Source: Lycocorax pyrrhopterus obiensis (taxonomy: Eukaryota > Chordata > Aves > Passeriformes > Paradisaeidae). From it: DNA of 64,000 bases. The translations under genes were made by a program, and so were the position numbers. Below, piece by piece: positions 11,096-21,502 of the stretch (the first letter of the stretch is position 1; each line of letters starts with the position of its first letter). The notes beneath the pieces were generated by a model. The model was not told where the DNA came from. It did not search any database and was given only the letters and a program-made list of their open reading frames with translations. The stretch lies in the NCBI GenBank assembly GCA_014706295.1, contig JACSVZ010000041.1:868001-932000 (forward strand), given 5' to 3'.

Positions 11096-12184
11096 GGTTT
11101 CTGCAGGTGCAGGGCCTCGGCTTGGGATCAAGGGAGTGGAAAAATATGATTGGGGATTTTGGGGTTCCCCCTGTCTTTTCTCTCTGTCTCTGACTGTGGC
11201 CTTGTGAAGATGGAGGGAGGATCCCACCAAGCCTGGCAAGCCCTCCATCAGCGTGGCAAGAAGTAATTTCAGGAGCTCTCTGGAGCAGCAGAGAAAAGAG
11301 TGCAACCCCTCAGAGCTGAGCCCACCTCTCCACGGCCAAAATGTTCTGGCTGCCAGCGCGTCCTAAACCTGCTGCAGCTCAGTGCTCTGATCAAACCCCA
11401 GCCCAGCTGCTTTTACCAATTTTTAGGGAAAACGGGTCCCTTTTTCCCCGTGGTGCCCGCAGGGGTTGCGTGAGGGAAGCCTTTCTCTGTGGGCTGGGCT
11501 GCAGATGGGAGCTGCCAGCTCAGGGTTTCAGTCCTGCCAGGCAGAAATGACAAAGTGCCCTCGCTGGCCGTGTGCTTGATGGCACTTGGCACTGCCAAGC
11601 GATGGCTTTGGCTGGTGCTGCTCGGGGTCCGGGGGGGCTGTTGCTGTTTGTTTCTGAGCTGATTCGGGCTGACTGGAGCAGCCCTGCACAGCCCTGCTGA
11701 GGCTCACGGACAAATTGCTGCAATTCCTCACCGGTTTGAAGAGAGGGAGACAGGCTCAGCTCTTCCCACCACGTCCTTTGCCTGCACAGGGCTGTTCCCT
11801 GCAGTGCCTTTCCCACGTCTGCAGCACAATCCTTCCTCCGGCCCACGAGCTGATAGAAGCCCTCCTGCCACGTTTCACCACCCAGCCTGAGCCCAGGAGT
11901 TTTCTGCTGTGTTGCACTACCCAGCTACTCCCCCTTCCCAGTCAGGAGCTCCTGGATCCCCCTCTGTCAGCAGAGCTGGAATTAAAGTGCTGTTCCAGCC
12001 CTCAAACACAGCCCTCAGCCTGCTCCATCACACTGGCTCCTTGGATTTACATACTCACAGCACTGCCTCTTTTTAGCCACAGTTTTGATGTTTTTGGAAA
12101 TAGTAGTCACGAGCCTTCCAGGATTTTACAACCACTGCTTCAGCCTTCTAAGTGTTCTCACTTGTAGGTCGAGACCTCTGTACA
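11096..12184. other. GC-rich spacer, no gene recognised
   Basis: Mixed to GC-rich sequence with overlapping short frames. No motif clusters or repeats were recognised. Confidence 0.4.
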
Positions 12185-12440
12185 CCGAAGCAGTCAGAGC
12201 AGATCTAATTAAGTTCTTGTGCCTCATTCCTGACTAATATAAAACACGCTTATCAGCCCAGATTCTGCATCAGGGCTCCATCCTCCTCCTCCCAGGGAAG
12301 GCTTTCTCTCCGTGCTGTGACCTGAGCAGGCTTTCTCAGGGAGGGTGGGGAAGCAACGAGAAGATAAATGCAGTTTGGCAGGACATTAAGGGAAACCACA
12401 ATATTGCCTTGTAATGCAGCTCCTATCTGATCAGCAGAGT
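12185..12440. promoter_or_regulatory. candidate CNE pair
   Basis: Two AT-richer pieces. The first, 12195-12280, has CTAATTAAGTTC, TGACTAATATAAAAC and CTTATCAG (GATA). The second, 12358-12440, has GATAAATGCAG, ACATTAAGG and ACCACAATATTG (RUNX-like ACCACA). A GC-richer stretch separates them. Confidence 0.35.
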
Positions 12441-12894
12441 CAAACGGTGCTGGAGTTGTGTCTCAAAGGAAGTGGAACCAGCTGCCCCCGTCAAGCTGAT
12501 TGCTGAGATCCTCCCTGAGATATTCCTTCTGTCTGTGGGAGATACCAGCTGCTGAGGGATTCCCAGCATGTGCTGCGAGTGACCCCAGCCCAGCTCGGGC
12601 GGACCCTTCTCCTGCCCCCACCCCTCAGGCTCCCGTCCCTGCCTCCAGCCTGCCCCAGGGGCACAGCCACGCTGCGGGGAGGGGACAGCCACTGGCACTG
12701 CCAGCCACCCTGGGCTTACCCAGCACGTCAGGAGCTGAGAAAACACGGCCTGCCTTATCCTGGAGAGCAGAGGATGTGGGAGTGGGACATGGGGATTGCT
12801 CTCTCTTACAGTGAAAGAAAAGCTGCAGCTCTCAAATTGCTCCTTTAATTTCCTAACACCTTCCTCCGGCCCTCACAGGAGGCATTTCCTGCTC
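12441..12894. other. GC-rich spacer, no gene recognised
   Basis: GC-rich, with frames of up to 107 codons on opposite strands. Nothing was recognised. Confidence 0.4.
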
Positions 12895-13080
12895 CTCTTG
12901 TCAGTTTGGACAGTATCCTAGGAATTCATTCACATGGAAGGTGGGAAATGTGATGCGTTGGCAGAAAACATAGGCAGCAGCAGCCTCTAGTATAATAATA
13001 AGTTTCAGAATAATCTGCACAAATTTAACTAATTAATTCTCAGAGTGATCCCGTAAATTAGCCAGGTGTGAATGCCATGG
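12895..13080. promoter_or_regulatory. candidate CNE
   Basis: AT-rich block with AGTATAATAATAAG, AGAATAATCTGC, AACTAATTAATTCTC and CGTAAATTAGCC. The TAATTAATT core and the TAATAATAA run stand out against the GC-rich flanks. Confidence 0.4.
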
Positions 13081-13264
13081 AACGGGGAAAGGCCGAGGTC
13101 AGCAAGATCCAGGGCCTCAGGTGGTCTCCACACCACCCCCACCCCAGCAAGGGGTGCTGGATGTGGCCAAGCCCCCCAGAACCTCCTTTCTGGGCAGAGG
13201 CTTCAGGACAGAGCTACAAATCCTGGTTGGACTCAGACGCATCAGGGAGAGGAGAAAAGGCTCT

Positions 13265-13560
13265 TGGAGTGACTCCTCCACCGTCAGGATAATTACAGCC
13301 AAGATTAGAACTGGGTGGAAAACAGGAGCATTTTACAAATGAAGGAACAACTAACTGTAGGGTAGTTTAATCATAATTAATGGGAAGACACCGCTCAATG
13401 AGGAGCTGCACGAGGGCCTGGCTGCGGCTCGAGCAGCCGACGGTGATGGATCGCGGCTGCTCCCTAATCCCCTCTCTTTATATGCCCATTCTTCCTCATG
13501 TCCTTGCTTTAAGAGCTTTCACGGGTTTTACATCATGGTCCTCGCTGTGGCATCCAAGGG
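13265..13560. promoter_or_regulatory. candidate CNE
   Basis: Contains GATAATTACAGCC, TTTAATCATAATTAATGGG and CCTAATCCCC, with the bicoid-class core TAATCC (OTX/PITX type) at 13465-13470. CTTTATATGCCC and TTTTACATCATGG follow. GC-rich sequence interrupts the block near 13400-13460. Confidence 0.4.
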
Positions 13561-13744
13561 TGTTTAACTGCCACGGTTTGATCCATGGGCTCTGGATTTG
13601 GGAGCAGCAGCAGCAGCGAGGGCAGGGTGTGCTGCCTGTGCTGCTCCGAGGGTTAACGCCTCCCTCGCTCCGCATCCTCCGGCCCCGCTCCTGCCTCCCG
13701 CTTCCTCCGCGTGTCAGCTCAGGGAATCCACCATCTCCCAGCTC

Positions 13745-13925
13745 CAGATTTGGGGAACTTTGACATCCCCTAATGAGGTAAACACATTACTGTCATGTAC
13801 AAACAAACAGCAACAAATTAGCAGCTGACACGTGCGGGAGCCGCGGCTCAGCAACGCGGCGGCGCTGCACTCGTTACAGGCAATTAATGCCGCCCAAGCG
13901 ACTGCTCGTGTCCCACCGCCGGCCC
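13745..13925. promoter_or_regulatory. candidate CNE with CpG-rich half
   Basis: The left half is AT-rich, with CCTAATGAGGTAAACAC (FOX-type GTAAACA), ACAAACAAACAG and AAATTAGCAGC. The right half, from about 13830, is dense in CpG and includes GGCAATTAATGCCG. An AT core joined to a CpG patch is typical of poised developmental enhancers. Confidence 0.4.
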
Positions 13926-14224
13926 TCTGCCTTCACCACCACCCTCCATCTGACTCCTCCTCGTGGGCTTTGTCCCCCTCTGCCATCCCAGAGATGCAGA
14001 GTATGGTCAGGAGCAGCACAGGGTGAACTGGGACAACTGGGAGAAGCCATCTCAGTTTGTGGCTGTGACCACGAGGAGCTGGTGGGGCACAGGGAGGGTT
14101 GGGACAGCCCTGAGCACCCAGCCTGGGCTCACATCCCGGGATCCTCACTTCGAGTCTCCTGCTCGAGGCCCCATCCCAGGACGGGGGCTCAGTAGCTGAG
14201 AGAAGCCAGGGAGGGGAGGATGGA
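13926..14224. other. GC-rich spacer, no gene recognised
   Basis: GC-rich, with short overlapping frames in both directions. No feature was recognised. Confidence 0.4.
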
Positions 14225-14694
14225 TATTTGACTTTGTTTCAGCAGAAGCCTCTCTATTAAGCGAGAGCCAGGACAGCAGGCCCACGGTCAAAGGGCTTTA
14301 TTATTATAATTGCTTTGCAAGGGTGAAAGCCTCTGGATAAGAATCCAAATCAGTCATCACTCAGAATAATAATCATGAAAAAAGATAAATAAATAAAGGT
14401 AGGATCCAGCCAAAAAAGGAGCTCACATTATCAGCCATTAAACCAATAATCCATTAGTGCCCAAGGTTGCTGAATAATATAGTACTTTCCCAGTGCCCAT
14501 AATTTATAGTGCAGACTAGAGAATAGACACGATTATTAGAGTGAGGGCTACTGGCTGACACATGATGCATGACCGTGTGGCATTGATCTTCACACAACAG
14601 GAAGGTGTCTAGACGGGAGATGTATGGCCCCAGCAGCCAGAGCGGGGCATATTTCATGCGGGGCCTAATGGAGTGGTGGAGGCCGTGATGGATG
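14225..14694. promoter_or_regulatory. candidate CNE, strong
   Basis: About 470 bp with few stop-free frames and dense A/T motifs: GCTTTATTATTATAATTGC, AGAATAATAATCATG, AAACCAATAATCCATTAG, CCCATAATTTATAG, CACGATTATTAGAG and ACATGATGCATGACC. Its right edge passes directly into a CpG-rich patch. Confidence 0.5.
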
Positions 14695-14890
14695 AGCCGC
14701 GGGCGCGCGGAGCCGCGCGGGCACAGCCCCGCTAATGCGTGACCTCCCCGCTCCCCGCGTCCTTCACTCGCTCGCGGTGACCTCACGGCGAGGCAGGGAA
14801 ACGAGAGGCGCAGAGGGCGAGGGGGAGGGAAGGGGGGCGAGAGGGGAGGAGAAGAAGGGAGAAGAAGAAAAATAAAAGATAAGGAGAGGG
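14695..14890. other. CpG-rich patch followed by purine tract with G-quadruplex motif
   Basis: I count roughly 20 or more CpGs between 14690 and 14820, including a GGGCGCGCGG cluster. The plus strand then becomes almost pure purine to about 14890. G-runs at 14815-14817, 14821-14825, 14827-14829 and 14832-14837 satisfy the quadruplex pattern. The patch abuts the CNE candidate on its left. Confidence 0.55.
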
Positions 14891-15078
14891 CGTGATGTAA
14901 ATGAACAATCTCCCGTGAGCGCCTGCCTCGGGCTCACTGCACCTCTGCGCTGCTGGTTGCAGGGCTGATTCTGCTCCTGGGTGTACAGGGTTACTCCTGC
15001 TTTACACAGCTGCTACTGAGAGCACCGTAAGGGCCCTGGGGTGCAAGTCTCAGCCTTGCTTAGGCTGTTGGAGATCAT

Positions 15079-15142
15079 GGACTGGCCCCAACTGAGCACC
15101 ATATCCTGTGGGATTGGCCCCGAATGAGCACCATATCCCATC
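15079..15142 (+). repeat. 32-bp tandem duplication
   Basis: Two copies, 15079-15110 and 15111-15142, share GGAYTGGCCCC and ATGAGCACCATATCC with a few substitutions. It lies 200 bp before the 41-bp minisatellite. Confidence 0.75.
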
Positions 15143-15346
15143 TTGGGGCAGGCCTGATCCGTTGTCACAGGATAGCCCCGTGTGGGAGGGGATGGCTGAG
15201 GGGAACGGCGGGTTTGGGGCCTTGGAGGGTCTCTCAAGTGCCTCTACCTGTGTCTGTCCTCAGCCCTAAACTGCAGGAACCCCATAGCAGCGCACCAGGT
15301 CCTGCCAGGACCTCTGCAGCTCCACTACAACAGCTGGGCATCTCCC
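15143..15346. other. GC-rich spacer, no gene recognised
   Basis: Short GC-rich link between two tandem repeats. Nothing was recognised. Confidence 0.4.
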
Positions 15347-15592
15347 TTCCCCAAACCAGGTACAAATCCATGTGTAGCTCCTGCTCCTTCCCCGAACCAG
15401 GTACAAATCCACGTGTACCCCCTGCTCTTTCCCCAAACCAGGTACAAATCCACGTGTACCCCGTGCTCCTTCCCCAAACCAGGTACAAATCCACGTGTAC
15501 CCCCTGCTCCTTCCCCAAACCAGGTACAAATCCACGTGCAGCTCCTGCTCCTTCCCCAAACCACGAACAAGTCCCAGTCCACCCCCTGCTAC
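15347..15592 (+). repeat. 41-bp minisatellite, six copies
   Basis: Copies start with TTCCCC at 15347, 15388, 15429, 15470, 15511 and 15552, always exactly 41 bp apart. The last copy is diverged. Each central copy contains CACGTG (15410-15415, 15451-15456, 15492-15497, 15533-15538); copy 1 has CATGTG. Because 41 is not a multiple of three and the unit lacks minus-strand stops, three minus-strand frames stay open through it. These are repeat translation products, not a gene. Confidence 0.9.
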
Positions 15593-15639
15593 GTTCCTTC
15601 CCCTCCATGTAAGGGCTCCAACTCCCCGAGCTGCCTGGG

Positions 15640-16360
15640 AAGGAAAAGAGAGAATGGCCATTTACTGTGTTTCTTTTACCATCTGGGCTTATTAAAAACT
15701 GCGCAGCAAATTAAAAATAGGTGGGAACAAAGATGGGGGAATGACATAAAGGGTTGCAGAAAATTCTCTGTGTACTTTTAAAAGCTGGAATTGCCATATG
15801 GACTGGCAGAGAGACATGTTTTACATTTCCACTGGTACATGACTGACATCATTTAGCATTAACTTCTATTTGAATAAAATGGTAGTAGACATTTAGGTAA
15901 TATTACGGGGCAATAAATGTTTTAAAGAGCCTTGGGGGGATGCTCTTGAAACACAGTCCAGACCAGAACTCTAAAAATATGTCTTAATATATATTAACCT
16001 CTTTTAGGACTTTTGGCTCTCAAACAAATAATGGAGGAGAGAGGGTTTTTTTCCCCCCTCCCCTTTTACTTTCTGAATTAAGAGTCTCCAGCTATATTTT
16101 TCCCTTTTTCCTCTTTAGCTGTGCTGGGAAGAACATGAGGGAATGTAGTTAAAATTCAAAAAGGTTCCCCTTTATCATTACCATGAATCAACACAATAAA
16201 TGAGCCCCTTCAGAGCACGGTAATAAGAATTTGATAAATCATCAGCCAAAAATTAACTAGATGTCAAAACAATCTTTGGGAAGTGTGATGGATTAGGGGC
16301 GATAGTGGCAATTAATCTCCCAGCATGAGTTCACAGGAGAGACTGAACGGTGGGAGATGG
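15640..16360. promoter_or_regulatory. candidate CNE, long and strong
   Basis: About 720 bp of AT-rich complex DNA, with no frame of 60 codons on either strand between 15782 and 16380. Motifs include GGCTTATTAAAAACTG, CATTTAGCATTAAC, GGTAATATTACGGGG, CTTAATATATATTAACC, CAATAAATGAGCC, AAAATTAACTAG and GGCAATTAATCTCCC. It may be several adjoining elements. Among the best candidates in the window. Confidence 0.55.
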
Positions 16361-16688
16361 ATAGGGGGGAGACCAAGGCCTCACAAGGTCAGGACACTGC
16401 GGAAAGGAACGGGAGGCAGAGAGAGACGGAGAGAAGAAGAAAAAAATTCCACTGAGTCGGCAATCCCCGGCCCCCGGCAGCCGAGGTAGAGGTCAGTCAC
16501 ACGCCTTTGAAAGCCTCTCTGTCTCCAGCTGCTCCCGTGATGAGGCAAGCACTTTCTGCTTCTGCAGTAAATGCCACCAGCAGCTTGCGGGGGCCAGCAC
16601 TCGGCTGGGGAGAGCCGGAGCCAGGGGTGCTCTGCCCTGCTCCAGGGATGGGCAGCTGCAGGGAGACAAACCCTCCTCAGATGTGTGA

Positions 16689-16720
16689 ATCCATCCATCC
16701 ATCCATCCATCCATCCCTCC
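16689..16720 (+). repeat. (ATCC)n microsatellite
   Basis: Seven perfect ATCC units (16689-16716) followed by a CTCC variant. One of three ATCC loci in the window, all in the same strand orientation. Confidence 0.9.
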
Positions 16721-17340
16721 AGGGCCAGCAGTGGGGGAGCGTGGCTTCACTGGTGCTGCCTGAACACAGAGAGCAGCAGGGAAGTGCTGCTGCAGCCCCA
16801 AACCCCCACCCAGCTGGAGGAGCCTTCCTGGGCCTTCCAGCTCGTGGGAAGGGTTGCTCCTTTTCCCCGCTGGCCACTTTCCCAGTCCGGCAGGGTCAGA
16901 GGGGCAGGAGCAGCAGCCAGGGACAGCGTTTCGGCTCACCAGCGTTCGGCTCCTCCACCACCACCCGGGATCTGGCACAGCTGAGACAAGGACACACGGG
17001 CTCTGTCCCTTGCTCAGAACCTGGGGATGCTGCAAGGAGAGAGTCCTTGGCTTCTCCATTAAGATAAAGCAAAGTATTTGCTGTGTCCCCTGAACGTGCA
17101 AATCCGGCTCAGGAACAGTGTGAGAGTCATCCCTTCACCGAGCTGGAGTTACCTCCTGACGCTGCTCTCCCTTCCCTACAGATCTGCAGCTCTGTGAACA
17201 GAAACTCACAACAGGACTGGCTCATTGTTACCCCTGGTTAGAGGCTGAGCCTCCCCGAGCTCCAACTGCTTCCCTCCTGCACACTCACACTGTTGGTAAC
17301 ACCTTGCTCAAATATTTGCATCCTGAAGAAGCAGCAGCCT

Positions 17341-17369
17341 TCTTTTCTTTTCTTTTTTTTTTTTTTTTT
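17341..17369 (+). repeat. poly-T tract
   Basis: TCTTTTCTTTTC followed by T17 (17353-17369). Simple repeat; no retroposon body was recognised beside it. Confidence 0.85.
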
Positions 17370-17754
17370 AATTGCATCTTTCACGATTTCCCCCGGGTTG
17401 CTCACACAGCTCTGTGTGCAAGAGACAAATGCCTGGCAAAGGCTGGGACGGTGCTGGCTGCGTGGTGCACGTCAATGTCAGAGAGATTTCAGGAGGAGGA
17501 GAGGGAAGCCAGCCCCCGCCCAGCTGGAGAGCTCTCCCACAATGCCTGTCTCTTCTCAAGACAGACAGGCCTTGGACGGGACAGATGTTTCCACCCAAAA
17601 GCAGATGTGAAGATGTTACTTTCCCAGGGAGGAATGTGCTGGGGTTTATTATTAACCAACAGTCCCCACATGACAGCTTCCCTTGACCAACAGTTGGAAA
17701 ATCTGGAAAAACACAGAGCCCTCTAATCCAAGTGGTGGCAGGAAACAGCCAGCC

Positions 17755-17880
17755 CTGACGGACTATGCTGATTTATTATTATTAATTACAACCTGGAAAT
17801 GACCAAAAACATCTGGGAGAGCCGAATATGGAAGAGAAAACAAAGCTTGAGCAAAGGGCCAAATATTTGATTCCGTGCTG
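17755..17880. promoter_or_regulatory. small AT-rich island, possible CNE
   Basis: TGATTTATTATTATTAATTACAAC spans about 17769-17792 and gives a TTAATTA core in an AT run. The following sequence up to 17880 is A-rich. The run could also be a decayed microsatellite. Confidence 0.25.
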
Positions 17881-18599
17881 GGCTTAGAGTGCTGCTAAAC
17901 TTCAGGAGCAGCCCTTGGAGAGGCCCTGGGCCGGCTCTGAGAGGCAGCAGGAGGAAGGGTCTGGTGGGGCAGCAGCCACAGGGCTCACACAGCAGCACCA
18001 GCCCTGCAGCACACGGGTACAGCGAGGGGCCGGGGACATCCCAGCACTGAAACTCCGAGCACCAATGGCTGTAGATCCCCCAAAAGGTGAGGCCGTGTCC
18101 CCCTGAGGGCCTCCCCAGCCTGCCCAGCACTGGAAGGGTGAGCAGAGTGTGGAAAGCCCCAGTGGGTGCCCATGGCAGCACAGGAGCAGCATCGCTGCCA
18201 CCAGAACTGTCCCTCCTGCTCCTACCCCAGCTGGGCCTGCCAGTGTCACCCTGCCCGAGGTGGCAGCGGGCACAGGGTCCTGGCTGCCCCGGAGCTCTGT
18301 GCCCGTGGCTGAGGGGGAGCTGCAGCCATTATTGCAGCACGTGGGGTCTCCAGCAGCTCCACACTTGGCAGGTGCACATGGAATTTGCTGAAGCGAGAGG
18401 CCGGTTCAGCTTCACTAAAAGCTGTGGATTTCTTTAGTCCTTTTGCTCTGCAGAACTATCCCGCTTCCAGATTTTAAAACAAACACCGAGTCAGCCATTA
18501 TTTGGTGTAAAATAAGCCATTCCCTGCTGCCAGCCCCACCTCAGGACACATGGACACTTTCCCACCAGGTACCAGAGAGCCCCTGACACGCACACGCAG
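17881..18599. other. GC-rich spacer, no gene recognised
   Basis: GC-rich, with overlapping frames on both strands. Nothing was recognised. Confidence 0.4.
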
Positions 18600-18800
18600 C
18601 TGTGGTGATCCCACGACCTGAGAGCTCCTAAAACATCTGTTTGTATTTTCAGAGCAGTATTAACATTGTCAGACCGTGGCAAATCTGCTTAATTTTCATA
18701 GACATATGTATAGCACACAAGCCAAAATACACTTCGAATGGGACATGTCAGAAAATAAACAACCATTAACTAATGAAATAGAAAGGAAGTTGGTTCCTGC
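18600..18800. promoter_or_regulatory. candidate CNE
   Basis: AT-rich block with GCAGTATTAACATTG, GCTTAATTTTCATAG, AGACATATGTATAGC and CATTAACTAATGAAATAG. Both flanks are GC-rich. Confidence 0.4.
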
Positions 18801-19159
18801 ACTTTCCCTCTCCCACACACATCCCCTGAAGCCACAGGTCCATCATCTCCTCGTGAATCCCTGCTCAGGCTCACGCCCAAAAACTTCTACAGGCAAATGC
18901 AGACACCTCCAGTGGCCAAAGTGTCCATCCCTTCCTAAGGAAGCTTTCAAAAAGGCACAACACCCATGGGAAAAATCGGCCTCAGCATGCCCTGCCTCCC
19001 TGCACAGATCGATTTGTAGAAATTGAACCTGAGCAGGTTCTTGCCGCCCCTGCCCTTTCCCCGATTCACACTGTGAGGTACATCCAGCCCAAGCCCACTG
19101 CCTGGAGGTGAGCAGAAGTGCCCCCTAATTGGGAACAGCATCTCCAAGGGGCTTTTCCA
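18801..19159. other. mixed spacer, no gene recognised
   Basis: Mixed composition with overlapping frames in both directions; no motif cluster was recognised. Confidence 0.4.
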
Positions 19160-19425
19160 ACGAGGTGCAGATTTCTCTGGCACACGTTGTCAGAGCTGAA
19201 GGCAGCATAATGAAGTCCAGAACTTTTAGGTTTCCCCTTTAATATATCCATCATGTCTAGATCCATTATTGACATGTTGACTTTCTTGTTTCTGATTTAA
19301 GCTGCCAGACTCGGTAAAATTGCCTTGACAGCTTTAGCATTTGTGGCAGAACACTGACATGATGTTACTTACAGCTAATTAAAGTTGAGAGCATAATAAA
19401 CAATCTTGGGATCCTAGCAACCCCA
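19160..19425. promoter_or_regulatory. candidate CNE
   Basis: GCATAATGAAG, CCTTTAATATATCCATC, CATTATTGACATGTTG, GATTTAAGCTGCC, ACAGCTAATTAAAG and GCATAATAAACAATC occur within 260 bp. The AATTAA and TTGACA cores fit homeodomain and MEIS-class sites. Confidence 0.45.
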
Positions 19426-20084
19426 TTTCCCCGGGTATGGAGTTTGCTGGATCTTGACCCGAGGTCTTTGAAGCTCCAGCAAATTCTTTGAGTGACCTCC
19501 CTGCTCCGAGGGCGCTGGCTTTGGGAAGTAGGGCTGGATAACACCAAAAATGCTCGGGCATGGCTTGTCCAGAGAAATGGGGAGTGATGAGAGACCAGGA
19601 GGGGTAACTGGTGAGGAAATGAGGCCCTGGGAGATGCTGGCAGAGGGTTTGTAAGGCCATTTCACCGAGGAGAAACGGACCAGTGGGTTAGAGCTAATTA
19701 GCAATGTGATGAAAGCCAGCGAAGGAAAATTCAGACTGATTACCAGGAAATCTTTCCTCTGGTGAGCTCTGCTGGGCTGCAAAACCCTCTCTGGAGGGAA
19801 GCAGAGCAAAGCACAGCGTTGAGTCATTGAGGACTGATGGACACAGCAGTGTGAGCGCGGGGAGGGCCCTGGGGGAAGGCTGAGTGTGAACCAGTGATTC
19901 ACAGGAGCAGACTTCATATCACTGCTCCAGAAGGTCCTGGAAACTCTCACTGCATCAGTTCATTCTCCTTTCCTCCCTCGTGCCATCTCCAACCCAGCTG
20001 GCTTCACACGCAGGAGCCTCTCACGGTGTGAAATCACACTCTCACAGAAGAGAGAGCACAGTTCAGTTCAGGGCAAGACCTCAC
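19426..20084. other. mixed spacer with minor AT-rich patch
   Basis: Mixed sequence covered by a 178-codon minus-strand frame (19414-19950) with no recognised domain. A patch at 19680-19765 holds GAGCTAATTAGCAATG and GACTGATTACC and might be a small element. The rest shows nothing. Confidence 0.35.
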
Positions 20085-20690
20085 CTTTCCTTTTGATGAA
20101 CATCTTTTTGTTATTTATTTTGTTCTAATAACAAAAGAATAAACCTTGCCATAGCCAAATCAGATTCTCAGAGCTGACTCAGCCAGCAAAATCAGCATTT
20201 TTTCTTGTCTGCAATGAATCAAAAATTACTACTCACTTGTGCAGAATCAACTGAAATTTGAGGTGAATTAAATCCAAAATCTCCCTCTGTTCCTACAAGT
20301 GACTGACATGCCTTCTTTATTGCCAGTTTCTTGAGTGCTATTGGACTGATTTCTCCCATTTTCACTGAATCTCCTCATTCTGCAAAGTAGGGCAACAACA
20401 ACATTTCACATCTCTTGCGAAGACTCAAACGCAGTGACATCCTCGCTGTGAGTCACCAGAGCCACGGAGCATCCTTAGAGCAAACAAAGGTGAAGTTGTA
20501 TTAAAGCTCAACGAGAAACGGTCGAGTTCCAGCACGTTAATCTGCATTTGTGCCTGTGAAGAGCAACTGCTGAATCACAGCGAGGTGATGATGCATCTGA
20601 CATGTCAATGGATAATCTTTAACTGACTTAGTAACCCAGCACAAAGGCTGTGGCGCTGCTCTTAATCTCTTAATTCACCTTAAACCAGCC
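20085..20690. promoter_or_regulatory. candidate CNE, long, with MARE-like palindrome
   Basis: About 600 bp, with no 60-codon frame on either strand from 19951 to 20669. It has a perfect 11-bp GCTGACTCAGC (20173-20183) matching the MAF/AP-1 element. It also has TTCTAATAACAAAAG, GAATCAAAAATTACTAC, AGCAAACAAAGG (SOX-like), CACGTTAATCTGC, GGATAATCTTTAAC and CTCTTAATTCACC. Confidence 0.5.
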
Positions 20691-21363
20691 TGAAACCAAA
20701 CCTCTGTTCTCACAATGATTTACTGCACTGAGAGAGCCTTCAAGAATTTTTTTAAAAGACAAAACTTCTGGGCACAGACAAGGTCCTGGAGGTGAACCAG
20801 ACGTGCACATGGTGAGAGAAAGGACCTGAGTCCAGGCCCTGCTTGCAGCAGCCTCGTGCACGTGTGGTCACTGCAGGGACCCCAAGAACATCCACTTTAT
20901 TCCCTGTATGGACAGAGGGACAGCACAGGGACAGACAAGGAAAAGGAGCGTTCACAGTTCCCAAATCCTCCGCCACTATCCCAGATTCCCCAAATCCTTA
21001 CAGGCTGCCCCCTCCCTGTCTCCAGAGCAGTAAATGCAGCAGCTCCCCTGGATTCGCTGTGGGGACAGGGGGAACAAGGACCAGAACCCCAAATCTGGCT
21101 GCAGCCGCCTGCCAGGGCAGCATTTCCTCCCTTTTGTCCTGCCTGGGGCCCTCTGCAGTTCCCGATGGTCCCGGCCCTTTGTTCCTCCACGCTCAGGCCC
21201 CTGTTCCCTTCCAGCTGGGCCGTGTGCGCTCCAGCGCTGCAGTGGGAAAGGTGGAGCGCGGTGACCCCCAGCCATCAATCACTGCCCGGCGCTGACCGTG
21301 GGCCCCGGGAGCTGGGAACCGGCAGGGGAGCGGGAGCTGCTCCTGCTGCTAACGGGATCCACC
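20691..21363. other. GC-rich spacer, no gene recognised
   Basis: GC-rich. The longest plus-strand frame in the window (337 codons, 20856-21869) starts here, but it runs straight through the GGGAT array and the E-box array. It shows no domain and is not taken as a gene. Confidence 0.45.
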
Positions 21364-21430
21364 GGGATGGGATGGGATGGGATGGGATGGGATGGGATGG
21401 GATGGGATGGGCAATCCACCGGGATGGGAT
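21357..21430 (+). repeat. (GGGAT)n array with G-quadruplex potential, flanked by direct repeats
   Basis: Nine perfect GGGAT units plus GGG fill 21364-21411, giving ten G-triplets with 2-nt AT loops, a canonical quadruplex. The 17-bp segment beginning ATCCACCGGGATGG is present at both 21357-21373 and 21414-21430, so the array is bracketed by direct repeats. Confidence 0.9.
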
Positions 21431-21502
21431 CGGAGAAAGGGAATCTGTGCCCGCCAGGAAACGCCGCGGGAGCCACGCGCTGGGACCCAGCTGGGGAGTG
21501 TG

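Larger units (their letters stand above)
16361..17754. other. GC-rich spacer, no gene recognised
   Basis: GC-rich, with long overlapping frames on opposite strands (for example 202 codons on minus at 16493-17101, 186 on plus at 16507-17067) that read through the ATCC repeat. It contains that repeat and a T17 tract. No gene was recognised. Confidence 0.45.

Noticed and set aside
19414..19950. 178-codon minus-strand frame in non-GC-extreme DNA
   Set aside because: Length is mildly unusual, but there is no recognisable domain, no splice context and no codon pattern I could defend.
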